A DNA stretch of 64,000 nt from Calothrix sp. HK-06 (GCF_001904745.1 NZ_MRCD01000001.1:1-64000); one strand, 5' to 3'; counted from the stretch's first letter, positions 28,961-39,116 are shown. Made by a program: numbers and translations. The notes: a model not told the origin generated them from the sequence alone.

Positions 28961-29938
28961 TTATATACGGTTAGAAACTGATACAATTCTGTTGCCAAAA
29001 AGTTTTCTATATATGGGTCGCAGCCCATCTTTAAACCTACGGGCACTAAGGCTAGGAATAGAGCAGAATAAGGTTGCCCAAGTGTCTGCTGCTAAAACAG
29101 TCCAACCTTTGGCAAGTACTAAATTTAACCGTAATTCTTCACGCTTGTACGGATAAATGGTTGTATGATGTCCTAAAAAATGGACTAAAACTGGATGCAC
29201 TTCGTTAAAAGGATACCAGGCTTGGTGCTTGGGATGAGGTGCTGGCGGATTAATCAGCTTTGACTTCCCACGTAAAACATCAATTATTAGCTCACCCGGA
29301 CAAGCTTGAGGGTCGCTCATAATAGAACCATCTTCTATAAGCGGAGTCTGAGCGTGTAATGTCATAGCGATCGCCATCAGCAATTCATCATTGGGACGGT
29401 TTCGCAACCGCATCAAACCAATGTCATCGTATTGAGGTTCTAGCTCACGTGCAGTTGCGTAGACGGAATCGCTCTCTTCGCCCTTTTCCATGTAGTAAAC
29501 ACCACCATTAAACTTAGGTATTGCAGGTACTTGGAAACGTTGGCAAACTGCCGCAATATCGCCAAACCATTCGCCTTGGGAAATCATTGTTCCAACTACA
29601 GAAACTGCGCGGCCAGCAAATCGCTCGAATATAGGTTCTAGGGAACTAACACATAAACAATCAGCATCAATAAAAAGAGTTTTATCCGCAGGAGCAAGTT
29701 TATCTAAATGCAGCTTAGGAGAAAAACCCTGCCCATATTGTCCAGGTTGTAGTTCAATAATCTCAATATCTGATAAGTCATCAGGAACTAAATCCTTCTG
29801 GTCTGTTGCTAAGAAGAATTTAATTGAGCTATCTTTATGCCACCACTTAAAAGAACGCGCCAAATTGACTGCCATCTCTATATAAATAGATTTACCAGTG
29901 GCAATAGTTAAAACTGCTTTCGATTGATTTTTAGTCAT
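28961..29938 (-). CDS. GT-A glycosyltransferase-like protein (GT8-type)
   Basis: The 325-residue protein has a GT-A nucleotide-sugar fold with TIATGKSIYIEMAVNLARSF at the start. A metal-binding TLFIDADCLCV lies at about residue 90, and FNGGVYYMEKG near 143 is typical of GT8-like enzymes. A late VHFLGHH supplies the third metal ligand. The donor is not predictable. It lies 12 bases upstream of the GT2 gene. Confidence 0.75.
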   Translation of the reverse strand: MTKNQSKAVLTIATGKSIYIEMAVNLARSFKWWHKDSSIKFFLATDQKDLVPDDLSDIEIIELQPGQYGQGFSPKLHLDKLAPADKTLFIDADCLCVSSLEPIFERFAGRAVSVVGTMISQGEWFGDIAAVCQRFQVPAIPKFNGGVYYMEKGEESDSVYATARELEPQYDDIGLMRLRNRPNDELLMAIAMTLHAQTPLIEDGSIMSDPQACPGELIIDVLRGKSKLINPPAPHPKHQAWYPFNEVHPVLVHFLGHHTTIYPYKREELRLNLVLAKGWTVLAADTWATLFCSIPSLSARRFKDGLRPIYRKLFGNRIVSVSNRI

Positions 29939-29993
29939 TCAATTCTCCAAAAAGCTTTGAAATTAAATTTTTTAATAAATTAGTGCAAATTCA

Positions 29994-31004
29994 CTAACTG
30001 GTATAATTGAGATGAGTCAGTCGATTTTTAATACCATTTATTCTTAAGCCTAAATTTTTCTGGATGAAAAAATATTGCTGGCTTAAATGGGATTTTGCAC
30101 TCCAATACTCATACTCTGGAATTGCTGTTTGGGTGATAAAATCACGCCATCTCATTACAAGATTTGTAAAATTGATTTCTTGGCTACGGACTAGACTATT
30201 CTCAATTATTGCCTGACGTAGCTGTTTATGATCGCGAAGACGTTTCAAAGCCAAAATTACCTCGCTAGGAGAAGTAACTTCTATGTAGTCTAGTTCACTT
30301 TTTCGTTCACTTTGATAAGCAGATTCATGACCAAGAATTGCTGGTATACCGGCTAGCCAAGCGTTGTATAATTTTGTAGCTGGTTTATGAATGTAATCTT
30401 GCTTGTCAAATGAGCGAACAGCAACAATTGCATCAACATTGCTGTAATCGTTCCAACTACTTGGTGGCATTACACGCCAATTTAAACCAAGAGATTGCAT
30501 TTGTTCTAACCATAATAAACTTTTAAATTCTGGGGCTAAATTAGCTGCATCACCTAAATAAGCAATATTTTCAAATAATTCGCCTCGTGTATAGCTACGT
30601 GGAATTAAACCTGGCTGAGGCCAATGTGGTATATAATGACTATCTTTAATAATTTTTGTTTGTCGATAGTTCTGTACAACATGAAGTTGTGCCCAAGGAT
30701 GAAAACCAGCATCTGCTAATAAACAAATAATCAGTAATTGTGATGTTGGTTTCAGTTGAAATGAAAGGCTACCTCTAAAAGCAATAAGTATCCCTTGTTT
30801 AGGTATGACACTTGTGAGCGTACATGAAAAACCACTAGCCTTTAGCCGAAGATAAGTTTGTAATGTCCAGTTATATGTTGTACCCCGATTAGTAGGTGTA
30901 CCAAGTGGTTGGAGGTAAGCATCTATCTCATCTGTATCTAATACTGGTGGTACTTGATTATTAGGCAAATCATCCTTTGGGATATAAAAATAAATTGGTA
31001 TCAT
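29994..31004 (-). CDS. Putative GT-B glycosyltransferase
   Basis: The 336-residue protein lacks a classical N-terminal motif but has a donor-like KPATKLYNAWLAGIPAILGHESAY segment near residue 225. This resembles the C-terminal site of GT-B enzymes. The final 40 residues are basic. It lies next to the ABC exporter genes and may start or finish the chain. The family assignment is tentative. Confidence 0.55.
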   Translation of the reverse strand: MIPIYFYIPKDDLPNNQVPPVLDTDEIDAYLQPLGTPTNRGTTYNWTLQTYLRLKASGFSCTLTSVIPKQGILIAFRGSLSFQLKPTSQLLIICLLADAGFHPWAQLHVVQNYRQTKIIKDSHYIPHWPQPGLIPRSYTRGELFENIAYLGDAANLAPEFKSLLWLEQMQSLGLNWRVMPPSSWNDYSNVDAIVAVRSFDKQDYIHKPATKLYNAWLAGIPAILGHESAYQSERKSELDYIEVTSPSEVILALKRLRDHKQLRQAIIENSLVRSQEINFTNLVMRWRDFITQTAIPEYEYWSAKSHLSQQYFFIQKNLGLRINGIKNRLTHLNYTS

Positions 31005-31011
31005 AGCTTCC

Positions 31012-32259
31012 CTAACTAATAATTTGCATAGAGCTATTTACCTTTAATCCAATATGACCAAACCAATTTTTATCTAGATGGCGCCCTCCATAAACTGGTG
31101 TTTCTACAATTTCAAAGGAAAAAGTTCGGTCAACAAGTTCATATTTGCTTTTCTGTAGGTCTTTTAGCTGGACTTCTAATTGATATTGACCTGGTAACAA
31201 AGGTAATGAATCTATAGAAAAAGAAATTTCAGCAACCTTTTCAGCAGCAAGTAACGGAATCTCTTGAAAATCTCTAAAATTTAATCCCACTATTCGCTGA
31301 CCATCTAGAGAGCAGATAGAAATATAAACATCTGGTTCAACTACATCTTCTTTACCTGAGAATCTCAGCTTTATATTAACCGGGTCAAAAGTTTTAATAA
31401 CTGGGCTATTAGGTGTATAAATCTTAACTTCTTGAAGGCGAAAAGATTTTGTCTCGACTGCGGTATTATTAAAATTAAACCGTTCGATGTCAGCCAGATA
31501 TCTATCAGTAACCTCATTAATCTCGCCAATATATTTGAGAGAACCTTTAGATAAAACTAAGCCCACAGTGCATAGACTTCTAATGGCCGACATATTATGG
31601 CTGACAAATAGGATGGTTCTGCCTTGTTTGCCTATTTCAGACATTTTATTCAAGCATTTTTTCTGAAACTGTGCATCTCCTACAGCTAAAACTTCATCTA
31701 CTACTAAAATTTCTGGTTCTAAATGTACTGCTACCGCAAATGCCAAACGTACATACATCCCAGATGAATAACGTTTTACAGGTGTATCTAAAAACTTTTC
31801 TACCTCAGCAAAAGCAACTATTTCATCAAATTTCCGCTGAATTTCTGCTTTACCCATTCCAAGAATTGCACCATTAAGGTAAATGTTTTCTCTACCTGTT
31901 AATTCTGGATGAAATCCTGTACCTACCTCCAACAAACTAGCAATTCTTCCCTCAATATTGATACGCCCTTTTGTTGGTTCTGTAATACGGCTAAGAACTT
32001 TTAATAGTGTTGACTTTCCAGCACCATTATGACCAATAATTCCTACTTTATCGCCTTGTTTAATCTCAAAGGACAAATCCTTGAGTGCCCAATATTCATC
32101 TTTATAGCTTCTGGATTTAAATTTGAATTGAGATGGGTTTAACAAAGCTTTACTTCGATTAGTAATCACATCCCGTAAAGATGTATAACCACCTTCTTGC
32201 TTCTGCCCAAGAATGTATTTTTTACCTAATCTTTCTACCCGTATTACGGTATCTAACAC
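31012..32259 (-). CDS. wzt: Polysaccharide ABC exporter ATPase with Wzt-type C-terminal domain
   Basis: The 415-residue protein has an ABC ATPase domain with Walker A GHNGAGKSTLLK, signature YSSGMYVRLAFA and Walker B ILVVDEVLAVGD, in the Wzt/TagH/KpsT subfamily. Residues about 260-415 form a beta-rich domain like the Wzt carbohydrate-binding domain, which recognises the capped end of a finished chain. It pairs with the permease gene 14 bases upstream and exports lipid-linked polysaccharide across the inner membrane. Confidence 0.9.
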   Translation of the reverse strand: MLDTVIRVERLGKKYILGQKQEGGYTSLRDVITNRSKALLNPSQFKFKSRSYKDEYWALKDLSFEIKQGDKVGIIGHNGAGKSTLLKVLSRITEPTKGRINIEGRIASLLEVGTGFHPELTGRENIYLNGAILGMGKAEIQRKFDEIVAFAEVEKFLDTPVKRYSSGMYVRLAFAVAVHLEPEILVVDEVLAVGDAQFQKKCLNKMSEIGKQGRTILFVSHNMSAIRSLCTVGLVLSKGSLKYIGEINEVTDRYLADIERFNFNNTAVETKSFRLQEVKIYTPNSPVIKTFDPVNIKLRFSGKEDVVEPDVYISICSLDGQRIVGLNFRDFQEIPLLAAEKVAEISFSIDSLPLLPGQYQLEVQLKDLQKSKYELVDRTFSFEIVETPVYGGRHLDKNWFGHIGLKVNSSMQIIS

Positions 32260-32273
32260 TATTTTACTCCCAC

Positions 32274-33122
32274 CTAAATTACATCTGCGAAAGTTCGTTC
32301 TGTCTTACGGAAATACCAAATGCCACTGATAAACAGTAAGACTACCAATCCCAAAGAAAGGAAAAAACCTGGTAAATATAGCTGTGATTCACCTCCTAAA
32401 ATTGCCCAACGAAAGCCATCAATCACTCCTACCATTGGGTTCAACGAGTAGAGCAACTGCCATGCTTCTGGAACAATTGTGCTACTAAACCCTACTGGCG
32501 AGATATACAGACCGAACTGCATAATAAATGGAACAACGTAACGAAAGTCTCGGTATTTAACATTTAAAGCAGCTAACCACAACCCTGCCCCCATTGAAGC
32601 TGCAAAAGCAACCCCTATAAACAATGGGAGTGTGAGAACGCGCCAGGTAGGGACATAGTTATACCATGCCATTAGCCCTAGTAAAATCATTCCCGAAATT
32701 AAAAAGTCTACAAAGCAGACAACTACTGCGCTTGTTGGTACTATTAAGCGGGGGAAATATACTTTAGAAATTAGGTTGGCATTACCAATTAAACTGTTAC
32801 TACATTCTCCAAGTGAGCTAGAGAAGAACTGCCAAGGTAACATTGCTGCAAATACTAAAATTGGATAAGGGGCGCCACTTTGGGAAGGTAGTTTTGCCAA
32901 TTGACCGAACACGACTGTAAACACCACCATTGTTAGAAATGGACGAATAAGTGCCCAAGCCATACCAATCACTGTTTGTTTATACCGCACGAGAATATCT
33001 CGCCATGCCAAAAAGTAGAACAGTTCCCGGTAGCGCCATAAATCTTTCCAATACTGCTTTTCCGCGCGTCCTGATTCAATTACCAACTCTGGTTTTTTTG
33101 GGGTGGTATCTCGATTTCTCAT
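32274..33122 (-). CDS. wzm: Polysaccharide ABC exporter permease
   Basis: The 282-residue ABC-2 type permease has six membrane segments and the conserved WRDILVRYKQTVIGMAWA motif before the first helix. It forms the channel partner of the Wzt-like ATPase downstream. It is preceded seven bases upstream by the small zinc-ribbon-like gene. Confidence 0.9.
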   Translation of the reverse strand: MRNRDTTPKKPELVIESGRAEKQYWKDLWRYRELFYFLAWRDILVRYKQTVIGMAWALIRPFLTMVVFTVVFGQLAKLPSQSGAPYPILVFAAMLPWQFFSSSLGECSNSLIGNANLISKVYFPRLIVPTSAVVVCFVDFLISGMILLGLMAWYNYVPTWRVLTLPLFIGVAFAASMGAGLWLAALNVKYRDFRYVVPFIMQFGLYISPVGFSSTIVPEAWQLLYSLNPMVGVIDGFRWAILGGESQLYLPGFFLSLGLVVLLFISGIWYFRKTERTFADVI

Positions 33123-33129
33123 AGTTGGC

Positions 33130-33576
33130 TTAACCTACAAATACAAAATCTTTCATACTTCGATAACTATTCATGCGCGATTGTCTGCATGTAAACTCTC
33201 CAACGGAAGGATTACCATCAGGGTTATTTACTCCTATTGCTTGCTGCCAAAGTTCAGATGGCGCCAGCGATATATCAAACATCTGATTATCTAGCTTTTT
33301 GACGTGGTACCATTTTGTTTTCTGGCAATGTTCGCACCAAAAAGCCTCTAGCCATTCCCTATCAAGAGCAACTGCTGTTTGCGTCGCTACTAAAATTAAG
33401 GCATTTAAGCGACTAACTCCACGTTCTTGTAGTTGTCCTGGTTTGTCAACGTATAACTTATACTTTTGACTCATACTGTCGATATAGCACCCATGTATTG
33501 GACAGTAAATTGCCCTACGTTTTGAACGTTTCCGATTTTTGTCACACCTTCTCTGCACTGAGCGCCCCCTTATCAT
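33130..33576 (-). CDS. Zinc-ribbon-like small protein upstream of the ABC exporter
   Basis: The 148-residue protein has a very basic N-terminus and two possible zinc pairs, CPIHGC at about residue 25 and WCEHC near 80. I recognise no named domain. It is on the same strand as, and 7 bases from, the exporter permease, so it may be part of the export operon. Its short length and lack of membrane segments argue against a transport role. Confidence 0.6.
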   Translation of the reverse strand: MIRGRSVQRRCDKNRKRSKRRAIYCPIHGCYIDSMSQKYKLYVDKPGQLQERGVSRLNALILVATQTAVALDREWLEAFWCEHCQKTKWYHVKKLDNQMFDISLAPSELWQQAIGVNNPDGNPSVGEFTCRQSRMNSYRSMKDFVFVG

Positions 33577-33906
33577 TTAATACAAAATGGACAAGAAAAA
33601 GGTTGCGGTGGAGGGACTGAGATCAAAAAGATCGTCGAAGCCCAACTCCTAGTTATCGCAAGATATTCGAGTTTTATTTAGCTTGCCTTTAAATCTACTA
33701 GTTAATACGAATATGGGCAATTTAATCAGGAATAATTTTCGTATTTTTCTTGTAGAGTTTTCAAATTTAAATTAATAGATTACAACCAGATTGATTACAT
33801 GTTTAAGCACTTTTATTTATTCATCTCAGGAGAATTTTGTCAATGCTTTTTTATACATTTTGGTAGGGTGGGCACTGCCCACCTTACTAAAACGCGCAGA
33901 CTTGTG
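33577..33906. other. Intergenic region with GGTGGGCACTGCCCACC hairpin
   Basis: No gene is seen. A strong palindromic stem, GTAGGGTGGGCA with TGCCCACCTTAC, lies at 33863-33887, about 20 bases after the stop codon of the glycosyltransferase at 33907-35211. It may end that transcript, though it lacks a T tract. The remainder is AT-rich and should hold the promoter for the exporter operon. Confidence 0.45.
33863..33887 (-). terminator. Hairpin downstream of the glycosyltransferase gene
   Basis: A GC-rich stem of about eleven bases follows the stop codon at 33907. There is no clear T run on the minus strand, so it is either a weak terminator or a dispersed palindrome. Confidence 0.4.
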
Positions 33907-35211
33907 TTAAGTAATACTCTCACGTATTACCTTGAGATATTCCTTTGATATTACTTCTGGGGTAAAATTGGAAAGCAAGTACTCGCGTCCTTCCTTACCC
34001 ATTTGCTCTACCAACAAAGTATTGCTATTGAGCAGTCGAATGTATTCAGCTAAACCATGTCCGTCACCATTTTCAAAGCTACTACCGCATTTAGCATTCT
34101 TTATTAGTTCTCTAAGATACGAATCCTTAGAGCAAATCACTGCTACTGGTCGTCCGGCAGCTAAAGCTGGATAAAGTTTACTGGGAGCAACCAAGCTCTC
34201 CATATCCATATCTATACTGACCAATGACAAGTCACAAGCGGTCAAAGAATAAGGTAGTACCTGTTTATCTTGATATGGTAGGAAAACAAAGTTAGTCAAC
34301 CCGAATAGCTCTGCTTGTTGCATAACTTCCTTACGTTTCGCACCACCTCCAATAAAGACAAACTGAATTGGTTCATCTTTAAGTTCTTTGGCTGCTTCGA
34401 TAATTGTATCCATGTCGTGGCAGCGTCCCATGTTACCAGAATAGAGAACGGTAAATTTATCGACTAAATTATGTTTCCAAGCAAACCAGTTCTCTTTCTT
34501 GGCGATAGGTACAATTGCTTTTGGATTCGCCCAGCTATGAATCACGTAGATTTTATTTTCTATTTCTGGGCAAATTTGAACAATTCGCTCCTTCATATTT
34601 GGACTAAGAACCACTATTTCTTTGGCTTGGCGCCAAACTCGTATATTTAGGTTCTGCCAAATTTTTGCAAGCCAGTGATTTTGGGGAATTACTTTTAAGG
34701 CAACTGCAATGTCTGGGTACAAGTCGTAGAGCAAGCAAATGTAAGGAATACCAGTACATAAATTAGCTAAATAACCTAGAAACGGTAGGAATGGTGGCGC
34801 CGTGGTTACTAGCAGCACATTACGATGACGGTAATGCCTTAGCACGTGGAGTGCAGCACGTATTAAGAACAGAACCCCATTCATAGCTTTACCTCGGACT
34901 CGCTTTGGCCAAAGTTTTGAGGTACGCGAGCGTTTAACTATGACTCCATCTAATTTTTCAATAGCAGGAGCTTCATGAGTTTGGAACGCATACCCTGGTT
35001 GACCAGTAAAAACATCAACATCTACACCGAAAGAACCTAATTGTTTTACCAGTTCTTCAATTAGTTGCCCTGTTGCCGCAAAGTCTGGAGGAAAGAATTG
35101 AGTGATTACTGAGAGTTTAATACTGTTATAACGCTGCAAATCTAGTTTTGAGCGAGTGAATTGAGGCAACAATTTTTTTGAACCTTGACTATGCGATTTC
35201 ATTACCTTCAT
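33907..35211 (-). CDS. WbuB-like family 4 glycosyltransferase
   Basis: The 434-residue protein has the N-terminal SVITQFFPPDFAATGQL motif typical of WbuB-type GT4 enzymes. The donor-side APSKLYPALAAGRPV is near residue 345. About 30 unusual basic residues precede the first beta strand, so the true start may lie further in. It stands apart from the main cluster by a hairpin. Confidence 0.85.
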   Translation of the reverse strand: MKVMKSHSQGSKKLLPQFTRSKLDLQRYNSIKLSVITQFFPPDFAATGQLIEELVKQLGSFGVDVDVFTGQPGYAFQTHEAPAIEKLDGVIVKRSRTSKLWPKRVRGKAMNGVLFLIRAALHVLRHYRHRNVLLVTTAPPFLPFLGYLANLCTGIPYICLLYDLYPDIAVALKVIPQNHWLAKIWQNLNIRVWRQAKEIVVLSPNMKERIVQICPEIENKIYVIHSWANPKAIVPIAKKENWFAWKHNLVDKFTVLYSGNMGRCHDMDTIIEAAKELKDEPIQFVFIGGGAKRKEVMQQAELFGLTNFVFLPYQDKQVLPYSLTACDLSLVSIDMDMESLVAPSKLYPALAAGRPVAVICSKDSYLRELIKNAKCGSSFENGDGHGLAEYIRLLNSNTLLVEQMGKEGREYLLSNFTPEVISKEYLKVIRESIT

Positions 35212-35958
35212 TATCCTGTTTAAATGTTTTTACATTTAATTAATCACTATATAAATAACTCTTAAACATCTATGCTTTAAAACATTTATGCTACTCCATC
35301 ATTTATTTATCATACTAATTGACTATTCCTAATGGAGGATATGCATCAGTAATTTTTGTCAGGAATATTAAACAATATTCCAAAATCGAATAAAATCTAA
35401 AAAAAGTTTACTAGCACTGTTTATCAAGTTACACATAACCTATATGATAATTAAGTATTTTAAATACAATCAAAAAAACTTTTGCATAAATTCATATATG
35501 CTAGATAAATTTAAACTTCCAGTAAATAAGTTACATATATATGTGATTTACAAAACAAAACACATGTTTTTTTTGAATAAAAAATATAAATAATAGACTC
35601 TAGTATTCTAGAAAACTATACTAAGTTTTTTTTTATTATTAAATATAATAGACTGGAAATAAATATCATATGATATAAATTAATCCGGAAGCATATTGCT
35701 AACTTTAGTAGTTACTATCAGCAATGAATAGATTACGCTATTTATTCTCAAGACTTACGTTAAGAAACCGGGTTTATAGACAAAATCGTCATTTTTATCA
35801 CAGATTTCAACTCATATTCCCGGTTTCTAAGTCATGATTCTAATAAAAGCTGATTTTAACTGTAATCTTTTTCTCTGTTTAATTTTAATTAGAAGCGAGT
35901 TTGATACAAGGTTTTGAGATAAATTCGACCCGCACAATCGTAAACAAGCATAAATATA
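35212..35958. other. Long AT-rich divergent intergenic region
   Basis: No gene is visible. The region separates the minus-strand glycosyltransferase run from the plus-strand Wzz/BY-kinase gene and should hold both promoters. It contains a GAAACCGGGTTT inverted repeat at 35763-35830. No distinct operator could be recognised. Confidence 0.5.
35763..35830 (+). repeat. GAAACCGGGTTT dispersed inverted repeat, copy 2
   Basis: GAAACCGGGTTTATAG and the complement CCCGGTTTCTAAG enclose about 40 bases. This is the same family as 8517-8584. Confidence 0.65.
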
Positions 35959-38016
35959 ATGATGAGTAATTCTTCTAAGCTCTCAATTACTAATATGGAT
36001 GAGAATTTAGCAATCCAATCTCAACCGATTGTAACCCAAGCGTTAGTACTACCTGAAGGGCAAGAGAGTGAGTTGAGCTTGCGTGATTACTTCGGTATTT
36101 TAAAGCGACGTGGATTAATCATTACTGGAGTAACGACTGTATTAATAGCTGGTGTTGCTGGAATGACAATGAGGCAGAAACCAGAATATGAAGGTAATTT
36201 CCGTTTATTAGTGGAACCTCCTGTCAATAATGAAAATGCTTTATCGAATTTAACTCCAACTGAAAATAAGAATACAGTTCAACCACAATTGGATTATGAA
36301 ACACAAATCCAGATTCTCAAAAGTCCCAAATTGATAAAAGAGGTTGTTAGTCAACTGCAAGTTTCTCATCCAGAAATTGACTATGATACTCTGACTCAAT
36401 CTTTAACAGTAACTCGTTTGGGCGAAACCAAGATTATAGAGACTCGCTACAAAAGTAAAAATTCTGAGGAAGTCAAACAAGTACTAGATAAACTAGCTAG
36501 CACTTACCTCAAGTACAGTCGTGAGCAAAGGCAAACGAGGCTGCGTCAAGGAGTACAATTTGTAGAACAACAGCTAAAACCTCTACAAAGTCGAGTCGCT
36601 CAGTTACAAAAAGCCCAACAAATATTTCGTCAAAAGTACAGCTTTTATGACCCTAATACTCAAACAGCAGAAATTAGTGATCGCGTTAAGGCTTTATCTG
36701 AACAAAGACTGGCGATAGATCAAAAGTTGGCAGAAGCCAGGTCTAACTTTGCTAGCCTTAAGGGAGAGCAAGGACAATTAGCAATTCTTAAAGATGCACC
36801 TGTATATCAGCAGCAACTAATTGAACTAAGGCAATTAGATGCAAAAATAGCTGCTGAATCAGCCCGTTTCGTAGATGACAGCCCAACTATTTTGACACTT
36901 AAAGAAAGAAGACAGAATTTGTTGCCTTTACTACAACAAGAAGCCAAGCGGGTTCTAAGTGTAATATATGCCAATGCTGCGACTCAAGTTAAAAGTTTAG
37001 AGTCACAAAGTCAAGAACTAGCCGCATCTGAGCAGCAACTACGAAAAAAACAAGATGAACTACCTACACTAACAAGACAATATAATGAACTACAGCGGCA
37101 ATTGCAAGCTGCAACCGATAGCCTAAACCGCTTTCAAGCCACGCGCGAAACTCTACAAATTCAAGGAGCGCAAACAGAGCTTCGTTGGGAACTGGTTCAA
37201 CCACCTACAAAACCAATTGATACTGTATCACCAAATATTCCACGTAATTTGATTCTAGGATTTGTCGCAAGCTCTTTACTCGGAGTTGGCGCCGGCTTAC
37301 TGGCTGAAAAACTGGATGAAAGATATCATAGTGTTAATGCTGTCAAAGATAAAATTCTCCTACCACTATTAGCGACTATTCCCACAGAGAATCGAGTCAA
37401 TAAATTTAAAGACCCTGAAGAATCTGGAAGATTTGTTGAAGCTTTACGGGTATTACATACAAATATTCAGTTAATTGGTAACGAAAGTTCAATTCGTTCT
37501 TTAGTGGTTAGTTCATCCATCGCTGGAGAAGGAAAATCAACAGTAGCTTTCCACTTAGCTCAAATTGCTACATCTATGGGTTTACGTGTACTGCTTGTAG
37601 ATGCAGATCTACGGCATCCCAAAATTCATTCTCTGTGCAAAATAGATAATAAACCGGGACTAACTGATTTAATATCTACAGAAATGTCTACTAAAGAAGC
37701 AATTCAAAAATTACCCTACGGAACTCAACTATCTATCATTCCTTCTGGTTCCCCTGTTTCTGACCCCACTAACTTGCTGTCATCTACAGCGATGAAATGC
37801 TTGATGGGAGAGTTACATAAAAGCTTTGATTTAGTAATTTATGATACTCCCCAAATGGAGGGATTAGCTGATACCAGCCTACTTGCACCTTATACCGATG
37901 GTGTTTTGTTAGTGACAAGAATTCACAAAACAGAACGCTCGTCTTTAGTCAAAACTTTGGATAGTTTGAAAATTGGACGGATTAATGTTTTAGGTTTAGT
38001 AGTTAACGGAAATTAA
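35959..38016 (+). CDS. Wzz-type chain-length regulator fused to BY-kinase domain
   Basis: This 685-residue polysaccharide co-polymerase has an N-terminal Wzz domain with membrane helices at about 52-70 and 427-447 and a long coiled coil at about 200-400. A cytoplasmic BY-kinase follows, with Walker A GEGKSTVAFHLA, Walker A' LLVDADLRHPKIH and Walker B VIYDTP. It usually controls chain length and export of EPS. The protein stops right after LGLVVNGN and lacks the tyrosine-rich tail that such kinases normally autophosphorylate. It faces away from the cluster. Confidence 0.9.
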   Translation: MMSNSSKLSITNMDENLAIQSQPIVTQALVLPEGQESELSLRDYFGILKRRGLIITGVTTVLIAGVAGMTMRQKPEYEGNFRLLVEPPVNNENALSNLTPTENKNTVQPQLDYETQIQILKSPKLIKEVVSQLQVSHPEIDYDTLTQSLTVTRLGETKIIETRYKSKNSEEVKQVLDKLASTYLKYSREQRQTRLRQGVQFVEQQLKPLQSRVAQLQKAQQIFRQKYSFYDPNTQTAEISDRVKALSEQRLAIDQKLAEARSNFASLKGEQGQLAILKDAPVYQQQLIELRQLDAKIAAESARFVDDSPTILTLKERRQNLLPLLQQEAKRVLSVIYANAATQVKSLESQSQELAASEQQLRKKQDELPTLTRQYNELQRQLQAATDSLNRFQATRETLQIQGAQTELRWELVQPPTKPIDTVSPNIPRNLILGFVASSLLGVGAGLLAEKLDERYHSVNAVKDKILLPLLATIPTENRVNKFKDPEESGRFVEALRVLHTNIQLIGNESSIRSLVVSSSIAGEGKSTVAFHLAQIATSMGLRVLLVDADLRHPKIHSLCKIDNKPGLTDLISTEMSTKEAIQKLPYGTQLSIIPSGSPVSDPTNLLSSTAMKCLMGELHKSFDLVIYDTPQMEGLADTSLLAPYTDGVLLVTRIHKTERSSLVKTLDSLKIGRINVLGLVVNGN

Positions 38017-38030
38017 GCATGTAATGGCGA

Positions 38031-38399
38031 TTAAATCCAATCGCGGTAAGCTGTAATTTCGGAAATGCTTATTTCAAAAGGCATTCCTTTACCAGTAGGA
38101 GGATAAACTCGAATTTTGGCATTTTTAGAAAAACGCTCAAGTCGGCTACCTATTTGAGGTATGTTGCTGACGATATGCCAGTAACTTACAACATCAGGAC
38201 AATCAATGATTAACTTTAACACCGAAGCTTGATTTGTGACATACCACTGGCAGTTTGATAATAATGCTTGTGTAATTCGGTCGCATTCTTCATAAACACA
38301 CCTAGCAATCGAACGCTCAAGCTCAACCTGCATCATTTTATCAAGCTGTGAAACATTTTCTGGTGGTCTATCATCGGGAGACTGTGAGTAATTATTCAT
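38031..38399 (-). CDS. Conserved small cyanobacterial protein, paralogue of 1889-2266
   Basis: The 122-residue soluble protein is of unknown function. It shares the CDR....LLS.C.WYVT, CPD....W and AKIRV.PP.G.G.PFE blocks with the product of 1889-2266. An open frame extends to 38447, but the ATG at 38399 has AAAGGG upstream and gives the same N-terminal length as the paralogue. The stretch before it is low-complexity spacer sequence. It converges on the Wzz/BY-kinase gene 14 bases away. Confidence 0.7.
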   Translation of the reverse strand: MNNYSQSPDDRPPENVSQLDKMMQVELERSIARCVYEECDRITQALLSNCQWYVTNQASVLKLIIDCPDVVSYWHIVSNIPQIGSRLERFSKNAKIRVYPPTGKGMPFEISISEITAYRDWI

Positions 38400-38610
38400 A
38401 GTTTCAAACCCTTTATTAGCGTTTGCGAGTGAGGAGTTATGAGTCATGAATTATAGGTGATGAGCACTCATGATAAATTACTAAATTCTATAATCCGTTC
38501 CTCTTAACTCCTCTTCAAAGTTGATAGCTTAATTTTTACGAATTTTTCGCCAATGCCCCCTGCTTGTCTATTCTGTAACAGCTATATAAGTTGTGATTAT
38601 TGTAAGTTTT

Positions 38611-38946
38611 TTATGCTGCTATCAAGTGCAATTCTAACCACAAACGTGGGTCTGCATTTTTTAAGCTAGATTTGGGATCACGTAATAATCGTGTTGCGTT
38701 TAAAAACACAACTTGCATTAATCCCATGTTATCTGCTATTTCTCTAAAAACCTCTTTTTTCGCTTGTAAGTAGGGCATTATATCGTCTGTACAATAAATT
38801 CCTACATACCGAATGCGTTTTGGAGGGCGCCCCCAATAAGAGACGATAACTTTAATATAGCAGCCGTCTAATAACTCGCTGACTGTGGGATAGTATTGTT
38901 TTAAAATGCGAGTGAATTCTTTTGCGAGAAGGTCTTCAGTATTCAT
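38611..38946 (-). CDS. Hypothetical protein, 111 aa
   Basis: I do not recognise this family. The product is soluble with a mixed helix/strand pattern and a IKVIVSYWGRPPKRIRYVGIY strand-loop segment in the middle. No membrane segment is seen. It stands alone on the minus strand between two small hypothetical genes. No function is proposed. Confidence 0.55.
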   Translation of the reverse strand: MNTEDLLAKEFTRILKQYYPTVSELLDGCYIKVIVSYWGRPPKRIRYVGIYCTDDIMPYLQAKKEVFREIADNMGLMQVVFLNATRLLRDPKSSLKNADPRLWLELHLIAA

Positions 38947-39116
38947 TGTTGTTAGTACCGATTTCCGTAGCGCTCATCACATTAACCAATATAATATAAC
39001 ACGAATATGTTATCGAAATATGACACAAAAGTTAGATTCATAATTATTCAATTAGTTCATCTTTAACGCTATTATTTTATATCTAAAGATTTATTTATAT
39101 ATATATATAATTTATT

